From Bacillus sp. B-jedd (GTDB taxonomy: Bacteria; Bacillota; Bacilli; Bacillales; Cytobacillaceae): DNA of 64,000 bases. Positions within the stretch are counted from its first letter, which is position 1; each line of letters begins with the position of its first letter. Below the pieces are notes generated by a model that saw nothing but the letters and a program-made list of their open reading frames with translations, searched no databases and was not told the DNA's origin. Shown here one piece after another: positions 11,244 to 21,636 of the stretch. The stretch lies in assembly GCF_000821085.1 (NCBI RefSeq), contig NZ_CCXR01000001.1, positions 2,749,001 to 2,813,000 on the forward strand. Direction: 5' to 3'. Made by a program: the position numbers and the translations under genes.

Positions 11244-12515
11244 TTAACCAAGCTGTTCCCGGAACTTTTCCACGAATGAAGCCAGCTCGGCTTCTGTCTG
11301 TTCACCAGTTTCCATATTCTTAAGATTAATAACACCTTTATCTAGCTCATCCTCGCCGAGTACTGCAACAAACCTGGCGCCAAGCCGGTCAGCTGCCTTG
11401 AACTGGGCTTTCAGCTTCCTGCCAAGGTAATCACGCTCTGCAGAAATTCCTTCTTTCCGCAATTGCTGCAACAGCCCGACCGTTAAATCTTTGGCCCGAT
11501 CGCCGAGTGATACGAGGTAGCAATCTATTTCCCTTTTGATTGGGAGCTCCACTTTTTCGGCTTTGAGGGCGGCTATGAAGCGCTCGATACTAAGGGCGAA
11601 ACCGATTCCAGGTGTTTCAGGACCGCCCAGTTCCTCGGCCAGCCCGTTGTAACGGCCGCCGCCGCAAAGGGTTGTAATCGCCCCAAAACCTTCTGCCTCA
11701 CTCATAATCTCGAAGGCAGTGTGATTGTAATAATCAAGGCCCCGGACAAGATTGGGATCCACTTCGAATGGAATATCAAGTTCCCTTAAATACTCCTGTA
11801 CTTTCTCAAAATATTGCCGTGAACTTCCATTCAGATAGTCCACAATCGCAGGTGCGGTTTTCATCAGTTCGTGGTCCCTATCCTGTTTGCAATCCAAAAT
11901 CCTTAATGGATTCTTTTCCAGCCGTTTTTGGCAGTCTCCGCAGAATTCACCAATCCTTGGCTTGAAGTGGCCGATGAGCGCATCTCTGTGCGCTTTGCGG
12001 CTTACTGCATCCCCAAGGCTGTTGATGACAAGCTTCAGTTTTTTCAGGCCAAGCTCACGATACAGAGCCATCGCTAGCGAGATGACCTCGGCGTCAATCG
12101 CTGGGTCATTGCTTCCGAGCGCCTCTACCCCGAACTGGACAAACTGGCGGAACCGCCCAGCCTGCGGACGCTCATATCGGAACATCGGCCCCATATAATA
12201 AAGCTTGACCGGCTGGCCGGGATACCCGAACATTTTCTCTTCAACGAATGACCGTACAACCGCGGCAGTTCCTTCCGGCCTCAGAGTAAGGTCCCTTCCG
12301 CCCCGGTCTTTGAAGTTATACATTTCCTTCTGGACGATGTCGGTAGAGTCACCGACTCCACGGCTGAATAATTCTGTATGTTCAAATATAGGCGTCCTGA
12401 TTTCCTGATATTGATACAGCCTGCAAAGCCTTTGCGCAGCCTCTTCAATCAGCTGCCATGTTTCTACCTCTCCGGGCAAAATATCCTGTGTGCCCCTTGG
12501 AATCGAAATTGCCAT
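11244..12515 (-). CDS. hisS: Histidyl-tRNA synthetase
   Basis: Class IIa synthetase charging tRNA-His, 423 residues (B. subtilis 424). It has motif 2 ([14 protein letters not shown]), the histidine-specific motifs LVRGLDYY and [14 protein letters not shown], motif 3 ([10 protein letters not shown]) and a C-terminal anticodon-binding domain from about residue 330. The reading frame stays open for another 204 bases upstream but that stretch is the T-box leader and is not translated: the ATG at 12515 has AAAGGAGG seven bases before it and matches family N-termini ([10 protein letters not shown]). First gene of the hisS-aspS operon. Confidence 0.97.
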   Translation of the reverse strand: MAISIPRGTQDILPGEVETWQLIEEAAQRLCRLYQYQEIRTPIFEHTELFSRGVGDSTDIVQKEMYNFKDRGGRDLTLRPEGTAAVVRSFVEEKMFGYPGQPVKLYYMGPMFRYERPQAGRFRQFVQFGVEALGSNDPAIDAEVISLAMALYRELGLKKLKLVINSLGDAVSRKAHRDALIGHFKPRIGEFCGDCQKRLEKNPLRILDCKQDRDHELMKTAPAIVDYLNGSSRQYFEKVQEYLRELDIPFEVDPNLVRGLDYYNHTAFEIMSEAEGFGAITTLCGGGRYNGLAEELGGPETPGIGFALSIERFIAALKAEKVELPIKREIDCYLVSLGDRAKDLTVGLLQQLRKEGISAERDYLGRKLKAQFKAADRLGARFVAVLGEDELDKGVINLKNMETGEQTEAELASFVEKFREQLG

Positions 12516-12600
12516 GAAGATTCCTCCTTTAACTATGTATGAATTAAATATGGCATCTAAAAATTCGCACGGCAGTCGACCAGCACATCGCTGCCAAAAT

Positions 12601-12900
12601 AAAAAAACTCCCCTCCCCTGTTTATTCCTAAACAAGGGACGAGAGTTTTGTTTCCCGTGGTGCCACCCTAATTGAAGCCTGAAAAACGAGGCTTCCTCTT
12701 TTACAGTTAACGCCTGCAACGTTCTCCCCTACTGTTGGTTCAAGGAGAAACCTACGGAGTGTTCATTCATTAATCCTTCATGCAGAATTGCTTCCAGCCC
12801 AAGGCAATCCCTCTCTGTCCATGATTTTCGGCTTAATTACTATGCTCCATCATCGGTTTTTACGGATTTGGCAGCGCCGTAGACTGGCGCCTGCGCTTTC
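12601..12900 (-). promoter_or_regulatory. T-box riboswitch leader of hisS-aspS
   Basis: tRNA-sensing leader that lets transcription continue when tRNA-His is uncharged. On the minus strand the T-box sequence AGGGTGGCACCACGGG lies at 12669-12654. It is followed by a long terminator, whose arms are at about 12648-12630 and 12625-12607 with a run of seven T after it (12607-12601). A stem I-like region extends upstream to about 12890. A CAC triplet in GAACACTCC (12761-12759) on the 3' side of stem I is a fitting histidine specifier, but its position was judged by eye. The antiterminator would pair the T-box region with the 5' part of the terminator. Confidence 0.88.
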
Positions 12901-12905
12901 TATTT

Positions 12906-12934
12906 ATATTAATGAGCATATTACCCGATGTCAA
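12906..12934 (-). promoter_or_regulatory. Sigma-A promoter of the hisS T-box operon
   Basis: Minus strand: consensus -35 TTGACA (12934-12929), a 17-base spacer and -10 TAATAT (12911-12906). Transcription would start near 12899, at the 5' edge of the T-box leader. The -35 lies only 7 bases past the stop codon of the upstream small gene. Confidence 0.85.
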
Positions 12935-12941
12935 TAGGTGA

Positions 12942-13118
12942 CTATGACCTTTCCAAATGTTTTTTAAGGTTTCGGACATCCCGCATCGTTAAACCGAATT
13001 CGCTCGCAAGCTCAAATGTCGTTGCCTGCCGCTCCTTTTCAATAAAGTCATGGAAATTAACACCGAACACTCCTTTTCCGCCAGAATGCGCATGCATGCC
13101 TTTATCACTGAATCTCAT
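12942..13118 (-). CDS. Small HTH-like protein (YrzK-like, 58 residues)
   Basis: A 58-codon gene that begins ATG with GGAGGGCGG 8-9 bases upstream and ends TAG. The N-terminal half is rich in His and Gly (GMHAHSGGKG). The C-terminal half, about residues 24-57, has the pattern of a helix-turn-helix (FIEKERQATTFELASEFG then LTMRDVRNLKKHLE), resembling region 4 of sigma factors or a small DNA-binding protein. B. subtilis has a gene of about this size (yrzK) in the same place between hisS and the amidase gene; equating the two rests on position and size. Function is unknown. Because the hisS promoter follows directly, it is probably read from its own promoter. Confidence 0.8.
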   Translation of the reverse strand: MRFSDKGMHAHSGGKGVFGVNFHDFIEKERQATTFELASEFGLTMRDVRNLKKHLERS

Positions 13119-13284
13119 TTTTCCGCCCTCCAGTATTTGTTTGTTTATTTAGTTTCTCCATAAATCAGAAAATGTAACAGATTATTTCCCAACCGTTTTT
13201 ATCTTGCCAAATTGAAAATTTTCAATAAACCGAATGAATCCCTTGGCCTTTTCAGTTACAATAGATGGGAAAGGGAGGGGAAGA

Positions 13285-15012
13285 ATGAAAAAAACATACA
13301 TATTACTGTTTGCCTGCTTCATATTAGCGGCAGGATCATTGCTGCCCCTGAAGGAGGCCGCTGCCGGAATGGCCGCTACTGCCGCGGTTGACAGCCTTAA
13401 TATCCGCAGCGGGCCCGGCTTAAGTTACCGGGTCGTCGAAACGGCCAAGAAAGGGACACTCTTAACGGTCCTGTCAGAATCAGGTGAATGGGTCGAGGTG
13501 AAAATGCCTTCGGGTAAAACCGGATGGGCTGCCAGCTGGCTGTTAAACCGTCCAAGCCTGAGTTCAGCCGCTCTATCCTCAGTCGACAACCTCAGGATAC
13601 GGAAAGGCCCTGGGCCAGGCTATGGAATTACCGGTTATCTGGCGAAAGGACAAGCAGCAACCGTCCAGGAGAGATCAGGAGAATGGACGAGAATTTCCAG
13701 TAGCTCAGGAAGCGGCTGGGTTTCCTCGCAATTCCTCGAAATGCCCCAGGCTGGCGGGAATAAACAGCCAAACGACAAAGTGCCTGCTTCAACTGCCGTC
13801 TGGAAAACTGTCAACGCGGATGTCCTTAATGTCCGGACAAGCCCTCAATCAACAGCAAGCATTGCGGGAAAACTGAACAGCGGGGCAAAGGTCGAAGTCC
13901 TCCAGGATAAAAATGGATGGTCGGAAATTTCTTTTGCCGGAAAAAAAGGCTGGGTAAGCTCGGAATTTTTATCCTCTGCAGCAGTGACAGGACAAAAACC
14001 TTCCTCTGCCGGAGGGGGAATTACCGGAACGGTGACAGCAACAGCACTAAGTGTCAGGAGCGAAGGCTCACTTAACGGAAAAATCATCTCAACCGTTAAT
14101 AAGGGGCAAAAGTTCACCATTTTGGAGGAAGTGAACAGTTGGGCGAAAATACAGTATTCACCTGGTAAATATGGATGGGTCGCCGGCTGGTATCTCGAAA
14201 AGGGAACCTCTTCGAATACGAATTCGGGCCAACAGGTAAAAGAAAGCCGGGCAGTCATCCTTTATGATGCGACGAACATCCGCCAGAAGCCTTCCCTCAA
14301 CTCGAAAGTGATTGAGAGGGCAAATAAGGGCGCTGAATACACGGTTAAGAACATAACCGGAAGCTGGTATGAAATTCAATTGAAAGGCGGAGCAACTGGA
14401 TTTGTCGCCGGCTGGATTGTTGAGGTTTCCGGTACAGCCCCGCAAATTAATAAAGAAGGCGCAGACGCTTACTTAAAAGATAAAGTCGTCGTTCTTGATC
14501 CCGGACATGGGGGAATTGACAAAGGTACTACAGGAGCCGGGGGAACTTACGAAAAAGGGCTGACGCTCAGGACAGCAAACCTCCTGTCCGACAAACTGGC
14601 CGCGAAAGGCGCCAAAGTCATTATGACGAGGGACCGCGACACCTACCTTTCGCTTTCCTCAAGAGTCGGAGCCGCCCATTACCATGGAGCGGATGCTTTT
14701 ATCAGTATCCATTACGATTCGAATTATGACCGTTCCGTCAAGGGAATGACTACGTTCTATTACCATTCCTATCAAAAAAACTTAGCTGAATCAGTCCAGG
14801 CTTCTGCCGCAAGCGCGACAAATGCCAAAAACCGCGGAGCCCGTTTCGGGGATTACCATGTCATCCGCGAAAACCGTCAGGCTGCCGCCCTGATTGAACT
14901 TGGGTATTTAAGCAATGCCCAGGAAGAAATGGCCATTCTCACAAATCATTTTCAGGATGCCGCCGCTGACGGCATCGCCAACGGGCTGGCCCGTTACTTT
15001 AAAGGGAAATAA
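13285..15012 (+). CDS. Secreted N-acetylmuramoyl-L-alanine amidase with five SH3b domains (YrvJ-like)
   Basis: A cell-wall hydrolase that cuts the bond between N-acetylmuramic acid and the stem peptide. Residues 1-27 form a Sec signal peptide (MKKTY then a hydrophobic run, AAA at the end). Five bacterial SH3 domains follow (about 31-90, 98-155, 172-232, 247-306, 318-380), each with an LNIRSGP-like start and a GWV end. The C-terminal Amidase_3 domain carries the zinc and catalytic residues: H408 (DPGHGG), E423, H476 (SIHYDS) and E538 (IELGYLS). The ATG at 13285 has GGGAGGGG upstream; an in-frame ATG 51 bases earlier would bury the signal peptide and has no ribosome site. B. subtilis yrvJ occupies the same place. 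Confidence 0.93.
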   Translation: MKKTYILLFACFILAAGSLLPLKEAAAGMAATAAVDSLNIRSGPGLSYRVVETAKKGTLLTVLSESGEWVEVKMPSGKTGWAASWLLNRPSLSSAALSSVDNLRIRKGPGPGYGITGYLAKGQAATVQERSGEWTRISSSSGSGWVSSQFLEMPQAGGNKQPNDKVPASTAVWKTVNADVLNVRTSPQSTASIAGKLNSGAKVEVLQDKNGWSEISFAGKKGWVSSEFLSSAAVTGQKPSSAGGGITGTVTATALSVRSEGSLNGKIISTVNKGQKFTILEEVNSWAKIQYSPGKYGWVAGWYLEKGTSSNTNSGQQVKESRAVILYDATNIRQKPSLNSKVIERANKGAEYTVKNITGSWYEIQLKGGATGFVAGWIVEVSGTAPQINKEGADAYLKDKVVVLDPGHGGIDKGTTGAGGTYEKGLTLRTANLLSDKLAAKGAKVIMTRDRDTYLSLSSRVGAAHYHGADAFISIHYDSNYDRSVKGMTTFYYHSYQKNLAESVQASAASATNAKNRGARFGDYHVIRENRQAAALIELGYLSNAQEEMAILTNHFQDAAADGIANGLARYFKGK

Positions 15013-15017
15013 CAACA

Positions 15018-15047
15018 ACCCCCGCCAGTCAACCGGCGGGGGTACTT
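15018..15047 (+). terminator. Terminator between the amidase gene and dtd
   Basis: ACCCCCGCC (15018-15026) pairs with GGCGGGGGT (15035-15043). The T content after it is weak (ACTTTG), so strength is uncertain; it could act for both converging genes. Confidence 0.55.
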
Positions 15048-15078
15048 TGATTCCATTAAATTAAATTAGCTAAAGGCA

Positions 15079-15522
15079 TTACCCACGGCTGTCAAGAATG
15101 AGGGTAACCGGACCGTCATTGACCAGGCTGACATCCATCATCGCCCCGAAAACGCCCGTTTCCACTTTAATTCCCTTTTCGCGCAAAAGCTGATTGAATG
15201 TCTCATATAAAGGATTCGCCAATTCTGGCCTCGCCGCTGCCATGAAGTTTGGCCGTCTTCCCTTCCGGCAATCCCCATAAAGGGTAAATTGGGAAACAGA
15301 AAGGATCTCACCGCCCACTTCCAGCAATGAAAGATTCATCTTCCCTGATTCATCCTCATAAATTCTTAAATTGGCAATTTTATCGGCCAAAAAAGCCGCA
15401 TCCGCCTCAGTATCTTCATGGGTAACCCCCAGAAGGATAACAAGCCCCCGTGAAATGGCTCCGGCAACTTCCCCATTGACCGCCACACTCGCTTCTTTGC
15501 TTCGCTGGACAACTGCTCTCAT
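15079..15522 (-). CDS. dtd: D-aminoacyl-tRNA deacylase
   Basis: Removes D-amino acids (and glycine mischarged on tRNA-Ala) from tRNA; a dimeric cytosolic proofreading enzyme. The two active-site signatures are present: [10 protein letters not shown] (about residues 74-83), whose Ser-Gln-Phe-Thr forms one wall, and [11 protein letters not shown] near the C-terminus carrying the Gly-Pro cis motif. At 147 residues it matches B. subtilis YrvI. It lies downstream of rel in the same direction, as in many Firmicutes, but here a terminator and a small repeat remnant (15551-15631) separate them, so it may have its own promoter. Confidence 0.95.
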   Translation of the reverse strand: MRAVVQRSKEASVAVNGEVAGAISRGLVILLGVTHEDTEADAAFLADKIANLRIYEDESGKMNLSLLEVGGEILSVSQFTLYGDCRKGRRPNFMAAARPELANPLYETFNQLLREKGIKVETGVFGAMMDVSLVNDGPVTLILDSRG

Positions 15523-15550
15523 CTTTATTGCTCCTTATATTATAAAATTA

Positions 15551-15631
15551 GGCTCAGTTAAAGGTGAGTGTTGATTTTCAATGAAGTTGATTGGAACGGA
15601 GTGAAAATCAACAATCAAGGATAACAGGGCC
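15551..15631 (+). repeat. 81-bp deletion derivative of the dispersed repeat element (copy C)
   Basis: Contains both ends of the element seen in full at 36910-37471 but almost none of its interior. The first 40 or so bases (GTTAAAGGTGA, then TTGATTTTCAATGAAG and GATTGGAACGGAG) match the minus strand of the full copy's right end. The last bases (GAGTGAAAATCAACAATC then AAGGATAACAGGGCC) match its left end, with 1-3 differences. The two ends carry inverted repeats (15566-15579 and 15604-15617). It could form a hairpin in RNA. Confidence 0.75.
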
Positions 15632-15632
15632 A

Positions 15633-15667
15633 AAAATTAAAAAGCGGGCAGCCACTTTCCTGCCCGC
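15633..15667 (-). terminator. Terminator downstream of rel
   Basis: Minus strand: GCGGGCAG and CTGCCCGC arms (15667-15660 and 15651-15644) with an 8-base loop, then TTTTTAATTTTT. Confidence 0.85.
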
Positions 15668-15679
15668 CCAGCACTATGC

Positions 15680-17878
15680 CTAATTCATAATCCTTCTGAC
15701 CGCGTAGATATCAGGAATTTGTTTAATCCTGTCCACTACCTTTTGAAGGTGGGTCACATTATGGATTGCAATCGCCATATTGATTGTCGCCATTTTATTA
15801 CGGTCGGACCGCCCTGAAACAGCTGTAATATCTGTTTTCGTTTCGTTGACGGCCTGAAGGACCTCGTTCAATAAGCCTCGCCTGTCATATCCATTTATTT
15901 CAATTTCAACATTATATTCTTTTCTATCATTGAAAGAGGATTCCCATTCAACTGGAATGAGACGGGACTGATCTTCAGTTGTATCAATATTCGGGCAATC
16001 CTTCCTGTGGACAGAAACGCCCCGGCCTTTTGTGATAAAGCCGATGATTTCATCCCCCGGTACAGGATTACAGCATTTTGACAGCCTGATCAGCAGGTTG
16101 TCAATACCGGCGACACGTACGCCAGAATCCCTCTTTTTAACAGTGGGATGCGGGGTCTTCAGTTCGGTCAGAGCGTTAGCGATGCTTGCCTCCTGCTCCT
16201 GGTCCCTCTTCTTCCGCCATTTTTCTGTCAGTCGGTTGGCTACCTGAAGGGCGGTGATCCCGTTATAACCGACCGCGGCGAACATATCCTCTTCATTCAT
16301 AAAATTGAATTTTTCAGCAACTTTACGGATGTTTTCCCCAGTGAGGATTTCTTTCAGCTCAAAATTCATGGCGCGGATTTCTTTTTCTATCAATTCGCGG
16401 CCCTTATCGATGTTTTCATCGCGCCGCTGTTTTTTAAAGAACTGGCGGATTTTATTTTTTGCCTGCGAAGTCTGGGCAAGCTTTAGCCAGTCCTGGCTCG
16501 GCCCATAGGAATGCTTAGAAGTCATTATTTCGACTATGTCTCCGGTCTTCAGCTTGTAATCAAGCGTGACCATCTTCCCATTCACTTTCGCCCCGATTGT
16601 TTTGTTCCCTATCTCCGAGTGGATCCGGTAGGCAAAATCAATTGGAACGGATCCCGATGGCAATTCAATTACATCGCCCTTAGGGGTAAAGACGAACACC
16701 ATATCGGAAAACAAATCTATCTTGAGCGATTCCATAAACTCTTCGGCATTTGCGGTGTCATTCTGGAATTCAAGGATATTTCTGAACCATGTCAGCTTTT
16801 GTTCAAAGGATGAACTTTCGCTTAAGTTTTTTCCTTCCTTATATGCCCAGTGGGCCGCAATCCCGAACTCGGCAATTCTGTGCATTTCCACTGTCCTGAT
16901 TTGAACTTCGAGGGGATCCCCTTTCGGTCCGATTACGGTCGTATGGAGGGACTGGTACATATTTGGCTTCGGCATGGCAATATAGTCTTTGAAGCGCCCT
17001 GGCATCGGTTTCCAGCAAGTATGGATGATTCCGAGAACCGCGTAGCAATCCTTGATGCTGTTCACAACAATCCTGACTGCCAGCAAATCATATATTTCAC
17101 TGAATTGCTTGTTCTGGAGAACCATCTTTCTGTAAATGCTGTAAATGTGTTTAGGGCGGCCGGAAATTTCCGCCTTTATAGAAACCTCGCCGACCCTTTC
17201 CTTGACTTCTTCAATCACATCTTCAAGATACTGCTCGCGTTCAGCACGTTTCTTTTTCATCAGATTGACAATCCGGTAATATTGCTGCGGATTCAAATAA
17301 CGTAACGCAGTGTCCTCGAGCTCCCATTTAATTTTCGAAATCCCGAGCCTGTGGGCAAGCGGCGCGAAAATTTCCAAAGTTTCATTGGCAATCCTCTGCT
17401 GCTTCTCGAAAGGAAGGTGCTTAAGAGTCCTCATATTATGCAGGCGATCCGCCAGTTTAATCAGGATGACCCTGATATCCTGGGCCATCGCAACAAACAT
17501 TTTCCGGTGATTTTCCGCCTGCTGTTCCTCATGCGATTTATATTTAATTTTGCCCAGTTTCGTTACGCCATCAACAAGCATGGCCACTTCGCCATTGAAT
17601 TCTGTCTCAATATCCTTAAGGGTAACGGACGTATCTTCAACGACATCATGGAGGAAACCAGCTGCAACCGTGGCAGGGTCCATCTCCAGGTCAGCAAGGA
17701 TTCCCGCAACCTGAATCGGATGGATTATATACGGTTCGCCGGACTTCCGGAATTGGTCACGATGGGCCCAGGCCGCATATTCGTAAGCTTTCCTTACAAT
17801 AGCAACATGCTCATCGTTCAAATAGGCCTTTGTCCTGTCGATGACTTGTTCGGCGGTCAGCACCTGATCGTTCGCCAT
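15680..17878 (-). CDS. relA: Bifunctional (p)ppGpp synthetase/hydrolase Rel
   Basis: Long RSH enzyme that makes (p)ppGpp on starved ribosomes and degrades it when the HD domain is active. Order: HD hydrolase with His-Asp at residues 77-78 (FLHDVVEDT), synthetase domain (about 220-360, with [12 protein letters not shown] and the G-loop tyrosine region), TGS (about 390-455), a conserved-cysteine zinc-finger region ([12 protein letters not shown]) and a C-terminal ACT domain (about 655-732). Both activities look intact. Length 732 compares with 734 in B. subtilis. The ATG at 17878 has AAAGGTGATTTT before it; upstream in-frame codons lack a ribosome site. Confidence 0.97.
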   Translation of the reverse strand: MANDQVLTAEQVIDRTKAYLNDEHVAIVRKAYEYAAWAHRDQFRKSGEPYIIHPIQVAGILADLEMDPATVAAGFLHDVVEDTSVTLKDIETEFNGEVAMLVDGVTKLGKIKYKSHEEQQAENHRKMFVAMAQDIRVILIKLADRLHNMRTLKHLPFEKQQRIANETLEIFAPLAHRLGISKIKWELEDTALRYLNPQQYYRIVNLMKKKRAEREQYLEDVIEEVKERVGEVSIKAEISGRPKHIYSIYRKMVLQNKQFSEIYDLLAVRIVVNSIKDCYAVLGIIHTCWKPMPGRFKDYIAMPKPNMYQSLHTTVIGPKGDPLEVQIRTVEMHRIAEFGIAAHWAYKEGKNLSESSSFEQKLTWFRNILEFQNDTANAEEFMESLKIDLFSDMVFVFTPKGDVIELPSGSVPIDFAYRIHSEIGNKTIGAKVNGKMVTLDYKLKTGDIVEIMTSKHSYGPSQDWLKLAQTSQAKNKIRQFFKKQRRDENIDKGRELIEKEIRAMNFELKEILTGENIRKVAEKFNFMNEEDMFAAVGYNGITALQVANRLTEKWRKKRDQEQEASIANALTELKTPHPTVKKRDSGVRVAGIDNLLIRLSKCCNPVPGDEIIGFITKGRGVSVHRKDCPNIDTTEDQSRLIPVEWESSFNDRKEYNVEIEINGYDRRGLLNEVLQAVNETKTDITAVSGRSDRNKMATINMAIAIHNVTHLQKVVDRIKQIPDIYAVRRIMN

Positions 17879-18244
17879 AAAATCACCTTTATTTCGTATT
17901 GGATAAAATCGCCGGCCCACCACAAGCCTGTCTGAAAAAGGACTCTTGTGTTCCGGTTATCGTGTTAGTCTTTACAATTTACCTGTTGTTTTCGAACTTT
18001 CAAAATTTCAACAGAATGTTTCATTATGCCATTCAATTTGGAATGATTGTTACTATTATCGAGAAAAAAGCAGAAGATGTAAAGTGATTGGAAGGGATTT
18101 TTCAGGGATTCCGAAAATTGTGTCGAAAATTCTTTTCAAAATCCATATTTTAACCATTATTCCCCTTTTCTGTCTGTCCTATAAGGAGAAATGAAATCGT
18201 GTCAGTACAAACTCACTTCAATAATTTAGAATGTAAGACGAATA
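17879..18244. promoter_or_regulatory. rel-apt spacer with a candidate rel promoter
   Basis: About 365 bases without a gene. On the minus strand TTGAAA (18003-17998), a 16-base spacer and TAATTT-like TAAATT (17981-17976) form a plausible sigma-A promoter that would give rel a leader of about 90 bases. No riboswitch or repeat is recognised. Confidence 0.35.
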
Positions 18245-18272
18245 AAATCAAGAGAGCACCCGGTTGAGTGCT
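18245..18272 (-). terminator. Terminator downstream of apt
   Basis: Minus strand: GGGAGCAC pairs with GTGCTCTC (one G-U) around an 8-base loop, followed by TTGATTTTATT. Confidence 0.65.
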
Positions 18273-18279
18273 CCCTTGC

Positions 18280-18792
18280 CTAATAACGCATCAATGTCTG
18301 AATGTCGTAACCTTCAAGTTTTTTGCGTCCATCTAGATAAGTCAGTTCTATTAAGAATGCGATTCCCGCTACAATTCCGCCAAGGCCTTCTACCAGCTTG
18401 ACAGTTGCTTCAATTGTGCCTCCTGTTGCCAAAAGGTCATCGGTAATCAGGACGCGCTGCCCGGGTTTGATTGCATCCTTGTGGATAGTCAGAACATCCT
18501 TGCCATATTCCAGCCCGTAGCTGACTTTAATGGTTTCACGCGGCAGTTTGCCTTCCTTGCGGACAGGCGCGAAGCCCACTCCCAAAGAATACGCAACCGG
18601 GCACCCAATGATGAATCCTCGGGCTTCAGGACCGACGACAAGGTCGATTTCTTTCGCGCGTGCGTATTCAACAATTTGATCTGTCGCATATTTATAGGCA
18701 TCCCCGTTATCCATCAGGGTAGTGATATCTTTAAAGTTTATGCCTGGCTTTGGCCAATCGGGAACGATTGTCACATATTTTTTTAAGTCCAT
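18280..18792 (-). CDS. apt: Adenine phosphoribosyltransferase
   Basis: Purine salvage: adenine plus PRPP gives AMP. The 170-residue protein carries the type I phosphoribosyltransferase PRPP loop [13 protein letters not shown] (about residues 115-127) and the family hood region FKDITTLM and GPEARGF. Its 5' end overlaps the recJ stop by 10 bases, so recJ and apt form one transcription unit. In Bacillus this gene also sits between recJ and rel. Confidence 0.97.
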   Translation of the reverse strand: MDLKKYVTIVPDWPKPGINFKDITTLMDNGDAYKYATDQIVEYARAKEIDLVVGPEARGFIIGCPVAYSLGVGFAPVRKEGKLPRETIKVSYGLEYGKDVLTIHKDAIKPGQRVLITDDLLATGGTIEATVKLVEGLGGIVAGIAFLIELTYLDGRKKLEGYDIQTLMRY

Positions 18793-21146
18793 TCTTTTAG
18801 TGCCTCCTCATTTTCAACAGGCTCCTGGAGGATTTGGCTGAGAAATTCAGTCAGCTGCTCATAAGACGAATAGAGCAGTTCCTTTTCAAGAGCAATTTGC
18901 GAATGCTTTTCTTGATAGATTTTAGACTCGGACAGGTCACGTTTAGATGCCGGTTTTCTAATTGATATCAATCCATTGTTTATTGTAACAAACTCCAGCT
19001 CAAAAAACACCTCGGACATAAAATCTATCGTTTCTTTAGACCAGCCCCTCCGTTTTGCAAGCTGGCTGCCATATCGCTCATAATCAAATGGCGCGTTTTT
19101 AAGAAGAAAGCCATAAAACCACTTAAAATGATCCCTGCTGGGGATTGTGCTGAAAAAGTCACTCGTCTCTTTAAAAAACACGGCATACACCCTGGCAGGA
19201 TTTTTTTCTTTCAGAAGTGCTTCAAGGATCTCGCGGGATTGAGGCATATCAACGAGGACAGCATTTTCCCCATCCAGCAACGCCTCACCGGCTTCGGTTT
19301 GATTCCGGACAAGCAATACATCATCTGTTCCCTGGCCGGCGATCTCATTCAGTGCTTCCTCATTAAAAAGGATATATTTTTTCTTCACTGCCGGCAGTTT
19401 CCCAGGAAGCGAGTGAAGTGTCCGTATTCCCCGAAAATCAAATAATTGCCAGCTTCTCACCGCGATATCTTGGACCATTATTTGAGGTTTTCTTATATTA
19501 TTCCATTCATTGATGGATAACTCACCTGCGACAGACAGTCTTGATGATGGTGAAATATGATCAAAAAGAGAGCCTAGGCCAAATCCGATCCCATCAAGTG
19601 AAGCACCTTCATCCTTCAAAGTCAGTTTTAAATGGCTGTTATCACTGCCAATCCTGCGCAGAGTGGAAATGGCCGCTCCTTCAATCGCAAATCTCGGCTT
19701 CGGGTTATCGATGCCGAAAGGGGAAAGCTTTTGTAAATCCTCCAGGACTGCAAGATTAATTTCATCAATTGAAATTTTCGCGTCCAGCTGAAGGACAGGA
19801 ATAAAGTCTTCAGGTTTCATTTTTTCATTGGCCAGTAGATTCAGCCGATGACGAAGCTCCCCAACATCCTTAAGCTGAAGTGTCATTCCTGCTGCCATCG
19901 GATGCCCGCCAAAATGGGGAAGGATGTCCCGGCACTCAGAAAGGTTCCTGTATAAATCAAAGCCTGGTATACTTCTGGCCGATCCTTTTGCAAGTCCCTT
20001 CTCATTGTCAAAACTAAGAACGATGACGGGCCTGTAAAACTTTTCAACCAGTCTCGAGGCTACAATACCGATAACACCAGCATTCCAGCCCTCCTGCCCT
20101 ACGACGAGTACCCGGTTCGATTCTGGCGGGAAGTCGCTTTCCACCTGACTGATGGCTTCAGCGGTAATTTCCTGGACGATAGCCTGCCTCTCTTTATTCA
20201 GCCCGTCCATTTCCATGGCGAGCTCTTCCGCTTCGGAATGGTCTTCCGTCAGCAGCAGCTTGACCGCCATGCTCGCGTGTTCAAGCCTGCCAACGGCGTT
20301 AATCCTTGGTGCAAGTGAGAAGCCAATCGTCTCCTCATTAGCTGTACGAGGTTCCACTCCTGCATGCCTGAATATTGCCCGTATGCCAATGTTTCCAGTG
20401 GCCTGCAGTTTTTCAATTCCCCGTTTGGCAATCAGCCTGTTTTCCCCAGTTAGTGAAACGAGATCGGCAATTGTACCAATGACGGCGATTTCAAGCAAAT
20501 GTTCAGGTACAGAGCCATAAAGGGCATGGGCAAGTTTAAATGCCACTCCCACACCGGCAAGCTCACGAAACGGGTAAACACTATCCGGCAGCTTCGGATG
20601 GATAATCGCCAATGCTTCTGGCAAAATCGGCCCCGGTTCATGGTGGTCGGTTATAATCAAGTCCATCCCCGCCACACGCGCGACTTCAGCTTCATGCACG
20701 CCTGAAATGCCTGTATCAACAGTAATAATTAATTTTATTCCACGTTCAGCCGCTTTTTTAAAAGCAGCTTCGTTCGGTCCATAACCTTCGGTAAACCGAT
20801 CGGGTATGTAATAATCCACATCCGCTCCAAGGTCGCGCAGTGTCATCATCAGGACCGTCGTGCTGCTGACCCCGTCAGCATCATAGTCCCCATATATTAA
20901 AATCGGTTCTTCTGCAGCAATAGCCTTTTTTATCCGTTCAACCGCGATATCCATGCCCTTAAGCAAAAAAGGGTCATGAAACCCGCCTCCGGCAAATAAA
21001 AAAGACCGTGCGGCCTCCGCTGTGTCCAGCCCCCGGTTAACGAGCATCAATGAAACAAGGCGGGAAATATCCAGTTCCGCCGCCAAGCGTTCTGCAAGAA
21101 CTTCGTCGGATTCTCGAACAATCCATCTTGTTTTCGAGTTTAACAA
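18783..21146 (-). CDS. recJ: Single-stranded-DNA exonuclease RecJ
   Basis: 5'-3' exonuclease in recombination and mismatch repair. DHH-family motifs are in place: DYDADG (about residues 87-92) and ITDHHEPG with Asp-His-His at 167-169, the DHHA1 domain with GHPMAAGM, then an OB fold (about 455-560) and a long Firmicutes-type C-terminal domain. I chose the TTG at 21146 (787 residues, starting MLNSKTRW after initiation) because GAGGGG ends 8 bases before it; GTG codons at 21149 and 21155 are also in frame but lie too close to that site. Overlaps apt by 10 bases. Confidence 0.93.
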   Translation of the reverse strand: MLNSKTRWIVRESDEVLAERLAAELDISRLVSLMLVNRGLDTAEAARSFLFAGGGFHDPFLLKGMDIAVERIKKAIAAEEPILIYGDYDADGVSSTTVLMMTLRDLGADVDYYIPDRFTEGYGPNEAAFKKAAERGIKLIITVDTGISGVHEAEVARVAGMDLIITDHHEPGPILPEALAIIHPKLPDSVYPFRELAGVGVAFKLAHALYGSVPEHLLEIAVIGTIADLVSLTGENRLIAKRGIEKLQATGNIGIRAIFRHAGVEPRTANEETIGFSLAPRINAVGRLEHASMAVKLLLTEDHSEAEELAMEMDGLNKERQAIVQEITAEAISQVESDFPPESNRVLVVGQEGWNAGVIGIVASRLVEKFYRPVIVLSFDNEKGLAKGSARSIPGFDLYRNLSECRDILPHFGGHPMAAGMTLQLKDVGELRHRLNLLANEKMKPEDFIPVLQLDAKISIDEINLAVLEDLQKLSPFGIDNPKPRFAIEGAAISTLRRIGSDNSHLKLTLKDEGASLDGIGFGLGSLFDHISPSSRLSVAGELSINEWNNIRKPQIMVQDIAVRSWQLFDFRGIRTLHSLPGKLPAVKKKYILFNEEALNEIAGQGTDDVLLVRNQTEAGEALLDGENAVLVDMPQSREILEALLKEKNPARVYAVFFKETSDFFSTIPSRDHFKWFYGFLLKNAPFDYERYGSQLAKRRGWSKETIDFMSEVFFELEFVTINNGLISIRKPASKRDLSESKIYQEKHSQIALEKELLYSSYEQLTEFLSQILQEPVENEEALKEWT

Positions 21147-21204
21147 CACGTTCACCCCTCAACTTTTCCATTATACAGGACAGCGAAAACGAGTACAACG
21201 AAAA

Positions 21205-21490
21205 TAACAAAATGCGCAAGCGCCTTCGTGACAGGCAACAACCGCCTGTCCCTGCGAGGACTATTCACAGGAGCTTTCCTTTGTGGTCAGCCCCGATATA
21301 GGAAGACTTGGGTTTGCGACAGCAAAACCTTAGTCGCCCTTAATGCGAGCGAAGCGTAGCGCAGCATAAGACGGAGCCCGGAGGACACTGAAAGGCATCC
21401 ACGAAGGAAATGCGGGCATTTCCGAGGACGGGCCTGCCCTCCGGAGGGATATGGCTTATGACCTCGAGGGGCTAGGCGCTCCTCGGAAAA
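21205..21490 (+). repeat. Dispersed intergenic repeat, interior-only copy A
   Basis: The recJ-secDF spacer (21147-21610) has no gene. From about 21214 to 21482 it shares long blocks with the minus strand of the element at 36910-37471: GCGC(A)AGCGCCTTCGTGACAGG, CTTTCCTTTGTG, the 26-base block TAGTCGCCCTTAATGCGAGC plus GAAGCG, and CCTCGAGGGGCTAGGCGCT. The inverted ends of the full element are not present here. Short open frames inside it have no ribosome sites and are not called. Confidence 0.75.
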
Positions 21491-21610
21491 GGAAAACACT
21501 TTTCCTTCGTGCGATGCTATGCTGCCGCAGCCTTCCATGTGGAGCTGGATTATAACAACTTGTTTCGAGTTACCCACAGAGACATATTTATTTAATACTT
21601 TCGAAACAAA

Positions 21611-21636
21611 GAAAAACCGCAGAAGGATCTGCGGTT
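21611..21636 (-). terminator. Terminator of secDF
   Basis: Minus strand: AACCGCAGA and TCTGCGGTT around a 4-base loop, followed by TTTC. It starts inside the secDF stop codon. Confidence 0.75.

Noticed and set aside
12516..12719. N-terminal extension of hisS
   Set aside because: This stretch is the T-box leader and terminator; the true start at 12515 has AAAGGAGG and matches the family.
18190..18230. Short plus-strand frame after AAGGAGAA in the rel-apt gap
   Set aside because: Only 12 codons before TAG, with nothing following; probably chance.
21287..21577. 97-codon frame in the recJ-secDF gap
   Set aside because: It lies inside a repeat element, has no ribosome site and is not like any protein I know.
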